This document shows, piece after piece, positions 5,401-11,305 of a stretch of DNA of 12,318 bases. A model generated the notes under the pieces. It was not told where the DNA came from. It did not search any database and worked only from the letters and a program-made list of their open reading frames with translations. The stretch spans positions 1 to 12,318 of the forward strand of contig DKBB01000152.1 in the NCBI GenBank assembly GCA_002451015.1, read 5' to 3'. This DNA is from Acidobacteria bacterium UBA6911. GTDB taxonomy: Bacteria; Acidobacteriota; UBA6911. The stretch's first letter is position 1; every line of letters begins with the position of its first letter. The position numbers and the translations under genes were made by a program.

Positions 5401-6141
5401 ATGCTGGTAAATGAAATTTGCGATTATATGCTTGATTTGAATTCCGATCCTGAAACAGTCGATATTCGGATCGGCCTCGGGTATACGGCTGTGCTGCTTG
5501 AGGATGGGCGGTGCGGGTTGGCCTATACCCTGCATGAAGAAGAGTATGAATCCTGTTGTGTGGTTGCCGATGCCGGCAAACTGGCGGGACGTAAAATTTC
5601 GGAACTGCTTCAGTGGATAAAGCTCCCGGATGTAACCGCCTGTGCCGTCGGTTTGGCTGCGGTCAATGCAGTCCTGTCGCCGCCGGACGCGGCCGTGGAA
5701 TCGGATATTATGGAGCTGCTGCCAGTTGCTGCGGAAGATTCCGTCGGAATGATCGGTTATTTTGGGCCGCTGGTAAAGCCCCTGAAAGAGCGGGTTCGGA
5801 ATTTGCACATTTTCGAGCGCCGGCCCGATCCGGCCTATGGGATCCTGCCCGAGTCTGCAGCCAGGGATTTTCTTCCCCGCTGCCAGGTTGTTGTTATGAC
5901 AGCCACGGCTTTATTGAACCATACGATGGATAAACTCCTGGAGCTATGTCTTGATGCCCGCGAAGTAGTGATCCTTGGGCCTTCGACTCCATTTATTCCG
6001 GAAGTTTTCACGCGCCGTGGTGTCACAATGCTCTCCGGTCTTAAGGTGGAAGATCCCGGAAGAATTCTTCAAATTGTAAGTGAAGGCGGCGGCACGCGTC
6101 AGTTCGGTCCTGCGGTGCGAAAACTATCGCTTCGTATATAA
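5401..6141 (+). CDS. DUF4213/DUF364 family protein, putative heavy-metal chelation
   Basis: A 246-residue cytoplasmic protein with an N-terminal DUF4213 (enolase-N-terminal-like) region (about 5-90) and a C-terminal Rossmann-like DUF364 domain (about 105-235). Family marks are VGMIGYFGPLVKPL (115-128), HIFERRPDP (136-144), VVVMTATALLNHT (163-175), LGPSTPFIPEVF (192-203) and the terminal SEGGGTRQFG (227-236). Family members are found mostly in anaerobes and are tentatively described as metal-chelating on structural grounds. The biochemical function is not established. GGAG lies 8 nt before the ATG. It diverges from the nifX-like gene and is followed by the sigma54 activator gene, whose own promoter intervenes. 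The context supports handling of a metal or metal cofactor. Confidence 0.88.
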   Translation: MLVNEICDYMLDLNSDPETVDIRIGLGYTAVLLEDGRCGLAYTLHEEEYESCCVVADAGKLAGRKISELLQWIKLPDVTACAVGLAAVNAVLSPPDAAVESDIMELLPVAAEDSVGMIGYFGPLVKPLKERVRNLHIFERRPDPAYGILPESAARDFLPRCQVVVMTATALLNHTMDKLLELCLDAREVVILGPSTPFIPEVFTRRGVTMLSGLKVEDPGRILQIVSEGGGTRQFGPAVRKLSLRI

Positions 6142-6203
6142 GGATGAATACTTCCTCTCACCGTTGATAATATAAAGTTTCCTTGCAAAAATAGAATGTA
6201 AAT

Positions 6204-6218
6204 ATTGCATTGTGCAAT
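6204..6218. promoter_or_regulatory. Operator palindrome 1 at the activator promoter (ATTGCA-TTG-TGCAAT)
   Basis: The most perfect copy of the motif, with 6-bp arms around 3 bases. It covers the region of the -35 box of the activator gene's promoter. Binding here should hinder sigma70 polymerase, which suggests negative autoregulation. Confidence 0.6.
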
Positions 6219-6232
6219 GGTATTATTATAAT
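6205..6232 (+). promoter_or_regulatory. Sigma70-type promoter of the sigma54 activator gene
   Basis: A consensus TATAAT (6227-6232) lies 16 bases after a TTGCAT (6205-6210) that serves as a weak -35 box and is itself part of an operator. Transcription would start near 6239, about 32 nt before the ATG. No GG-N10-GC sequence occurs in this gap, so the activator itself appears not to be sigma54-dependent. Confidence 0.55.
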
Positions 6233-6235
6233 ATG

Positions 6236-6248
6236 TTGCAATATGCAT
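6236..6248. promoter_or_regulatory. Operator palindrome 2 at the activator promoter (TTGCA-ATA-TGCAT)
   Basis: A second TGCA-N3-TGCA site with one outer mismatch, centred 31 bp (three helical turns) from the first. It spans the predicted RNA start, so the pair straddles the -10 box, a layout suited to repression of the activator's own gene. Confidence 0.5.
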
Positions 6249-6270
6249 TGTATTGCAGGAGACGGCAGTG

Positions 6271-7602
6271 ATGAAGGAATTGGATGGAAGGGAAAAAACG
6301 ATACTGGATTCGATCAATGAGGGTGTTTTTACGGTGGATCTCGATTGGCGGATTACGTCTTTCAATCGTGCCGCGGAAAAAATCACGCATGTAAGAGGGA
6401 AAGAAGCGCTGGGTCGTCAGTGCTGTGACGTTTTTCGAGCCAGTATCTGCGAAAATGCCTGTGTTTTGAGGCGTACCATGTCCAGCGGAAAGCCGATACT
6501 GAATGCCACGGCGCATATCATCAATCAGAAGGGGGAGCGTATACCGATCCGGATATCCACCGCTCTACTGAAAGACGAATCGGGAAAGCCTATCGGGGGC
6601 GTGGAAACCTTTCAGGATCTGAGCCCCATTGAACAGCTTCAGAAAGAACTGAAATCCAGGTATACGTTCGAAGATATTGTCGGTCGCAGCCCGGCGATGA
6701 TGAAGCTTTTCGAAATTCTGCCGCAAATTTCGGAGAGTTCCAGCACGGTGTTGATAGAAGGAACAAGCGGAACGGGGAAGGAACTTTTCGCGCGGGCGAT
6801 TCACAACCTGTCGCCGCGAAAAAACAAGCCCTTCATTGCCGTCAATTGTGCCGCACTGCCGGATACACTTCTGGAGAGCGAACTGTTCGGGCATAAAGCC
6901 GGAGCTTTTACTGACGCCCGGCGGGACAAACCCGGGCGTTTTACCCTGGCAAACGAGGGGACGATATTCCTGGATGAAATCGGAGATATATCCCCTGCGA
7001 TGCAGGTGCGGCTCCTGCGTGTGCTTCAGGAGCGGGTGATCGAACCCCTGGGATCTGTGGAGCCGGTCAAGACGGATGTTCGTGTAGTGGCGGCGACAAA
7101 CAGAGATTTAAGCCAGCTGGTACGTGAAGGCGTTTTCCGGGAGGATCTTTACTATCGTATCCGTGTCATCAGCCTGAAACTCCCTGGATTAAACCAGCGC
7201 CGGGAGGATATTCCATTGCTCGTGGATCACCTTGTCGCCAAGTTCAACCGGATTCAGGGAAGAGATATCGAAGGCGTATCCGAAGAAGTGATGGCCCAAT
7301 TGATGGAATACGAATACCCCGGTAATGTTCGGGAACTGGAGAATATCATCGAGCAGGCTTTTGTGTTGTGCCGGGGGCGACTGATTGAACTGCACCACCT
7401 GCCTGCCGAATTGAGACCTGCAGACGCAATCGGATACGGCGGCAGCGGTCCGATGTCCCTGAGTTCCATGGAGAAACTTCTGATCGGAGAAGCGCTGCGG
7501 CGTCACAAGGGGAGCCGAACCAAAGCGGCCCGCCAACTGGGGATTAATCCAAGCACTCTGTACCGGAAGCTGAAGTCGCTGAAGATGAACGTTACAGATT
7601 GA
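6271..7602 (+). CDS. Sigma54-dependent enhancer-binding regulator (PAS, AAA+, Fis-type HTH)
   Basis: A 443-residue activator of sigma54 RNA polymerase. Residues about 7-120 form a PAS sensor domain with an unusual cysteine cluster (C51, C52, C60, C64). The central AAA+ domain (about 135-365) has Walker A GTSGTGKE (164-171), the sigma54-contact loop GAFTDA (211-216; the usual sequence is GAFTGA), Walker B GTIFLDE (230-236) and the terminal motif YPGNVRELEN (349-358). A Fis-type helix-turn-helix ends the protein (about 403-440, with KAARQLGINPSTLYRKL). There is no receiver domain, so it senses through PAS, not phosphorylation. The ATG at 6271 is chosen for AGGAGA 8 nt upstream. Flanking TGCA-N3-TGCA palindromes and nearby -24/-12 promoters suggest it controls the nifU-nifS and nifX-like operons, by analogy with the sigma54 regulator of the Desulfovibrio orange-protein (ORP) genes. 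Confidence 0.95.
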   Translation: MKELDGREKTILDSINEGVFTVDLDWRITSFNRAAEKITHVRGKEALGRQCCDVFRASICENACVLRRTMSSGKPILNATAHIINQKGERIPIRISTALLKDESGKPIGGVETFQDLSPIEQLQKELKSRYTFEDIVGRSPAMMKLFEILPQISESSSTVLIEGTSGTGKELFARAIHNLSPRKNKPFIAVNCAALPDTLLESELFGHKAGAFTDARRDKPGRFTLANEGTIFLDEIGDISPAMQVRLLRVLQERVIEPLGSVEPVKTDVRVVAATNRDLSQLVREGVFREDLYYRIRVISLKLPGLNQRREDIPLLVDHLVAKFNRIQGRDIEGVSEEVMAQLMEYEYPGNVRELENIIEQAFVLCRGRLIELHHLPAELRPADAIGYGGSGPMSLSSMEKLLIGEALRRHKGSRTKAARQLGINPSTLYRKLKSLKMNVTD

Positions 7603-7670
7603 GGCATGGATGCGATGCATTCAGGGATTCCGAATGGGAAGCGGGCACGGCTCCCGAGGAGGAAACGGCG

Positions 7671-8168
7671 TTGGAAAAAAATAGGCTCCAAGCCATAAAC
7701 ATCCAGGCGATCGGAACAATTCAGACACCCTTTAAAGAAGCGTCCGGCACTCCCATTCAGGCGGTATACGCGCAGGGAGCCGAGGGGCGTGTGGTGTTGT
7801 ACGAATCGTTCGTTTCCGCACTCGATGACATCGAAGGTTTCGAGCGAATCTGGCTGATCTACTGGATGGACAGGGTAGGACGGTTCCGTCCGAAAATCAT
7901 TCCATACAGGGATACGAAAGAGCATGGATTATTTGCAACCCGCTCCCCCTGCAGGCCGAACCCTATCGGTATATCCGTCGTTCGCCTTATTAAAAGGAAA
8001 GGCTCTGTGCTCCATGTCGCCGATGTGGATATTCTGGACGGAACCCAGCTACTCGACATAAAGCCCTATATTCCCGAGTTCGACGCCCACCCGGTTTCCC
8101 GCGCCGGGTGGTTTGACAATCCCGGTGTGGACCGGCGCCGGGCGGACGAAAGGTTTCATGAAAAATAG
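7671..8168 (+). CDS. TsaA/TrmO-family SAM-dependent methyltransferase-like protein
   Basis: A 165-residue single beta-barrel domain of the UPF0066/TsaA family. Signature elements are IGTIQTPF at 14-21, a RVVLYESFVSALDDIEGF strand-helix, HGLFATRSPCRPNPIGIS (85-102) and VDILDGTQLLDIKPYIP (119-135). The best-known member, TrmO of E. coli, uses S-adenosylmethionine to methylate N6 of t6A37 in threonine tRNA. TrmO has an extra C-terminal domain that is absent here, and short versions are common in anaerobes and archaea with no proven substrate. I choose the TTG at 7671: a strong GAGGAGG lies 8 nt upstream and the family N-terminus begins right after. An ATG-less longer frame back to 7599 has no ribosome site. 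It follows the activator gene by 68 nt and may share its transcript. Confidence 0.87.
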   Translation: MEKNRLQAINIQAIGTIQTPFKEASGTPIQAVYAQGAEGRVVLYESFVSALDDIEGFERIWLIYWMDRVGRFRPKIIPYRDTKEHGLFATRSPCRPNPIGISVVRLIKRKGSVLHVADVDILDGTQLLDIKPYIPEFDAHPVSRAGWFDNPGVDRRRADERFHEK

Positions 8169-8185
8169 AAAGTATTCAGAGGACG

Positions 8186-8199
8186 GCTCTATTTAGAGC
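8186..8199. terminator. Short hairpin between convergent genes (GCTCTA-TT-TAGAGC)
   Basis: A perfect 6-bp inverted repeat lies in the 42-base gap between the convergent tsaA-like and TonB-C genes, which is the expected place for a bidirectional terminator. The stem is short, AT-flanked and lacks a clear T-run, so the call is tentative. Confidence 0.4.
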
Positions 8200-8210
8200 A
8201 TTGATGGATC

Positions 8211-9032
8211 TTAATCAGGTACAATCCTGAACATGTATTCGGAAATTTCTTCCCACTCCGTCGGTTGATTCTGACAGCGTGCCGGTTTGGACTTCCATTT
8301 TGAGAAAAACTCGATAACCTTTTCATCCAGACCGGCTCCAAGAGGACTGATGATATCCTTGATAATAACGTTTCCCTCTACATCCGTAATTGTTCTCAGC
8401 CGGATTACTCCTTCAATCTTAGTCTTTTTGATAAATTCGGTGGGACGGGGGAACTGTTCGGGTCTGGAAATAACCTGGGGTGCATAAAAGGGACCGGCCG
8501 GACATTTGTTTTCGATTTTGGAAAGATCTATATTTTCCCCGTTATAGGCGTTCATGACGAATTTTTTCCAGTAAGGCGGGACTTCTTTGTGCAGGGATTC
8601 GAAATTCGGCAGAAGAACCTTGTCGAGGACTTCTTGGACGGAATGGACATTCAGGGGCGTACCGGAACGCCCTATTTCAATGCGGGTTCGGTCCGGGGAT
8701 GGAATATATTGAATGGCCCGGTCTTCGGAATTGTAACTCCAGTAGAGTCGTTTTCCCTTCAGCTCTATTTTCCTTTTCTTAATTGTCAGGTTTTCTATTT
8801 TATATAATCCGTAAAGAGTCCATGGCCCGGATTCTGTTTTGGATGTGAGGGTGCCTTCAGCGTCATATTTCAGATGGTTTCCAATATAGAAGTGGCGAAT
8901 GATAAAAGCTTTGTTTTCATAAAGAATTTTCAACTGCTTTTTTACATCCTTTTCGATGTCATCGCCACTCAATCCGGATGGAAAAGTTAGAAGCAGGATG
9001 CCAATCATGCAGGAACGAAATATTCGAGGCAT
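8211..9032 (-). CDS. Periplasmic protein with TonB C-terminal domain
   Basis: A 273-residue secreted protein. After a signal peptide (about 1-22, core CMIGILLLTF) comes an N-terminal domain of about 150 residues rich in beta strand and charge (for example SGPWTLYGLYKIENLTIKKRKIELKGKR at the start). A TonB C-terminal domain follows (about 190-268), with APQVISRPEQFPRP, KIEGVIRLRT and the late motif LGAGLDEKVIEFFSKWKSKPA. The TonB fold normally contacts receptor TonB boxes, but there is no proline-rich linker or membrane anchor and no ExbB/ExbD nearby. This two-domain plan is, from memory, frequent in Acidobacteriota. Its job is unknown; binding a receptor or partner in the periplasm is inferred. 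The ATG at 9032 is preferred because AAGGA lies about 7 nt upstream and the signal peptide starts there; an ATG at 9062 would add 10 residues. Confidence 0.82.
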   Translation of the reverse strand: MPRIFRSCMIGILLLTFPSGLSGDDIEKDVKKQLKILYENKAFIIRHFYIGNHLKYDAEGTLTSKTESGPWTLYGLYKIENLTIKKRKIELKGKRLYWSYNSEDRAIQYIPSPDRTRIEIGRSGTPLNVHSVQEVLDKVLLPNFESLHKEVPPYWKKFVMNAYNGENIDLSKIENKCPAGPFYAPQVISRPEQFPRPTEFIKKTKIEGVIRLRTITDVEGNVIIKDIISPLGAGLDEKVIEFFSKWKSKPARCQNQPTEWEEISEYMFRIVPD

Positions 9033-9062
9033 GGATATATCCTTAAACGTAGAAAGGGTCAT

Positions 9063-9243
9063 GAATACAAATTTCGAACCTTTTTTCTGTTTCTTGGTAA
9101 AATGACTGCATCTAAATTACTATCCCGTCCTGGAGATTTCTTAAGCTCGCCTGTCGGCTGACTTTCATGTGCCCTTATGAAAGGGGCTGGATGGAGGAGT
9201 CGGTCGCAGCCAGCATTACAGGAAACCTCCTGAGAATTGCGGA
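9063..9243. other. Intergenic region between TonB-C gene and symporter gene
   Basis: This gap of 181 bases lies downstream of the symporter and upstream of the TonB-C gene, both minus strand. On the minus strand it shows several small inverted repeats: CAGGA/TCCTG near 9223-9210, GGCTG/CAGCC near 9209-9186, and CCCTT/AAGGG at 9185-9172. They could be part of an end-of-transcript structure or a folded leader RNA. None is followed by a T-run, and I recognise no known riboswitch. No convincing promoter was found. Confidence 0.35.
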
Positions 9244-10596
9244 TTAAACCCGTTTCCGGTAATGCTGTCTGGTCTCGGCCACGACCACGCCGGATAGGGC
9301 CAGCAGCGCAATCAGGTTCGGCACAGCCATCAGGCCGTTGAACACGTCGGCTACCGCCCAGACAAGATCCAATTTTGTATAGGCTCCGATCAAAACGGCA
9401 ATACAAAAAAGGATCCGGTAGGGCCGGATCAACTTCGAACCGAACAGGTATTCGAGCGATTTTTCGCCGTAATAGCTCCACCCGAGCATGGTGGAATAGG
9501 CAAAGAGAATCAGCCCGACGGCCACTATGATGCCCCCGATATTTCCCGGCAGTCCTGCATTGAACGCCATCGTGGTTAATTCCGCGCCGGTTGCACCGCT
9601 GGTCCACATGCCGGTGGAAAGAATGACAAATCCGGTCAGGGAGCAGACCACGATGGTGTCGATGAATGTCTGGGTCATGGAAACCAGCGCTTGTGTGACG
9701 GGATTCCTGGTCTGGGCGGCAGCGGCCGCGATGGGTGCGCTGCCGAGGCCGGATTCGTTGGAGAAGACGCCTCGGGAGACGCCCAGACGGATCGTGTCCT
9801 TCACCAGGGCGCCCAGGAAGCCCCCGGTCGCGGCGGTTGCCGCGAATGCATGGGTGAATACAAGGCTGATGGTTTCCGGGATTGCTCTGAAATTTGTGGC
9901 GAGGACAAAGAGGGCGGCAAGTATATAAAAAACGATCATGACAGGCACCAGGACCGAGGTCACTCTGCCGATGGTTTTAATCCCTCCGAGTATGACACAA
10001 CCGGTGATAAGCGAGAGGAAAAGGCCGGAAATCCACGGTTCAATGCCAAAGGTGGCCAAGACCGCTTCGGCGACCGAGTTGGATTGAACCATATTTCCTA
10101 TTCCGAACGCGGCTACCGAAGCCAGCACGGCGAACACAACCGACAGCCACCGCCATCCCAGTCCTTTTGAAATGTAATACATGGGGCCGCCGCGCATGGC
10201 GCCCGTATCATCCCGTTCCCGGTATTTCACCGCCAGGACCGCTTCGGCATATTTGGTGGCCATCCCGAACAGGCCGGTTACCCACATCCAGAAAAGCGCT
10301 CCGGGGCCTCCGACGGCAATCGCCAGGGCTACCCCTGCTATATTTCCGGTGCCGACCGTGGCAGAAAGCGCCGTCATCAATGCCTGGAAATGCGTGATGT
10401 CCCCTTCGGAGGCGCCGTCTTCCTTTCTCTGAATGAATGCCAGATGCAGTGAATGGAAAAGACCGTGAAATTGCAGGCCGCGCAAGCGAATTGTCAGGAA
10501 AATACCGGTGCCCACCAGCAGTACGAGCATCGGGGTGCCCCAGATGTATTCGCTGGCTGTTTGAACGAGGTTCAGGATTGTTCGGTCAATCCCCAT
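9244..10596 (-). CDS. Sodium:alanine/glycine symporter, AGCS family (AlsT/DagA-type)
   Basis: A 450-residue inner-membrane transporter that co-imports alanine or glycine with Na+ (or H+). The family signature is clear: a long first hydrophobic segment, [43 protein letters not shown], the GGPMYYI motif and [17 protein letters not shown] in the middle, with about 10-11 hydrophobic segments in all. The length is typical. I choose the ATG at 10596, which overlaps the upstream channel gene by 11 nt and gives the usual AGCS N-terminus; a GTG at 10641 would overlap it by 56 nt. It is the last visible gene of the ATPase-channel-symporter operon. Substrate choice between alanine, glycine and others cannot be read from sequence. 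Confidence 0.92.
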   Translation of the reverse strand: MGIDRTILNLVQTASEYIWGTPMLVLLVGTGIFLTIRLRGLQFHGLFHSLHLAFIQRKEDGASEGDITHFQALMTALSATVGTGNIAGVALAIAVGGPGALFWMWVTGLFGMATKYAEAVLAVKYRERDDTGAMRGGPMYYISKGLGWRWLSVVFAVLASVAAFGIGNMVQSNSVAEAVLATFGIEPWISGLFLSLITGCVILGGIKTIGRVTSVLVPVMIVFYILAALFVLATNFRAIPETISLVFTHAFAATAATGGFLGALVKDTIRLGVSRGVFSNESGLGSAPIAAAAAQTRNPVTQALVSMTQTFIDTIVVCSLTGFVILSTGMWTSGATGAELTTMAFNAGLPGNIGGIIVAVGLILFAYSTMLGWSYYGEKSLEYLFGSKLIRPYRILFCIAVLIGAYTKLDLVWAVADVFNGLMAVPNLIALLALSGVVVAETRQHYRKRV

Positions 10597-11305
10597 GGAG
10601 TTCCCGGCTTGAATATTTATTTCTGAGGATACGTTCGACACGGGCCGCGTGCCTGGAATTCAGGCACTTGAAAAGGATTTCAAAATTACATGTGTCCTCG
10701 GTCTGCTCTTTGAGTTGAACAATGGGCGCCGTGCCTCCCGCCGCCCAGGGAATGGACCGTACATCGCGCGTCAGGATCGACTGAAGCTCCTCCGGGGAGC
10801 CTTTCTTGGGGATTATCAGATGGATGCGGAAGTAATCCGATGCCGTCTCTTCCGGTCGTTCCGGCACAATTTCCCCGCTCAGCCGGGAATAGGGGATTCT
10901 GGCAATATCACCGTTGTCGGTTCTCACCGTTATGTGGGTCACGCCCCTTGCAATGATTTTTCCGGACAGGTCCGTGAAACGGATACGGTGATTGACAGGG
11001 AACTGTTTGCGGCAGGAGACAACCGTTCCCGCAATAACGTCGCGCAGAACGAACCAGACAAAAAGCGTCGCCAGAAGCGCGAAACAAAGAAACATAATAA
11101 ATGGATACAGAGGACTTCCGGATAGCCAGCTGTGCACAATCCAGAGAGCGTAAAGAAGCCAGGCAATAAATGAAAAGGCCGGCATAAAGGAGGGGATCCC
11201 TTGTAACCTGGATACCCGATGCGCCGCCGCCCGGATCGTTTTACCGCCTATCGACAGCACCGCCCATAAAAGAACGCCGACACTGAGCTGCAAAAAAAAC
11301 TTCAT
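10586..11305 (-). CDS. Short MscS-family (mechanosensitive channel-like) membrane protein
   Basis: A 239-residue protein with three predicted membrane segments (about 5-20, 45-62 and 66-98). The third runs into [12 protein letters not shown], which matches the pore-helix and loop of MscS. A soluble region with the MscS beta domain follows: [41 protein letters not shown] contains the characteristic order of gating-domain strands ending in IPxSxL. MscS family channels release solutes on osmotic downshock; small variants like this may serve other signals. Its ATG overlaps the ATPase stop codon by four bases (ATGA), so translation is coupled. The start is followed at once by a run of eight T residues. 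The function as a real channel is probable but not proven. Confidence 0.78.
   Translation of the reverse strand: MKFFLQLSVGVLLWAVLSIGGKTIRAAAHRVSRLQGIPSFMPAFSFIAWLLYALWIVHSWLSGSPLYPFIMFLCFALLATLFVWFVLRDVIAGTVVSCRKQFPVNHRIRFTDLSGKIIARGVTHITVRTDNGDIARIPYSRLSGEIVPERPEETASDYFRIHLIIPKKGSPEELQSILTRDVRSIPWAAGGTAPIVQLKEQTEDTCNFEILFKCLNSRHAARVERILRNKYSSRELHGD

Noticed and set aside
5188..5808. Minus-strand open frame opposite the DUF364 gene
   Set aside because: The plus-strand DUF4213/DUF364 protein is convincing throughout; the antisense product has no recognisable motif and would run over the divergent promoters.
9063..9243. A riboswitch controlling the TonB-C gene
   Set aside because: I compared it by eye with cobalamin, SAM and cyclic-di-GMP core motifs and saw no match.
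9059..9607. Minus-strand open frame of 182 codons crossing the symporter's 3' end
   Set aside because: It overlaps the symporter in another frame, is rich in Arg and Pro without domains, and begins inside conserved transporter sequence.
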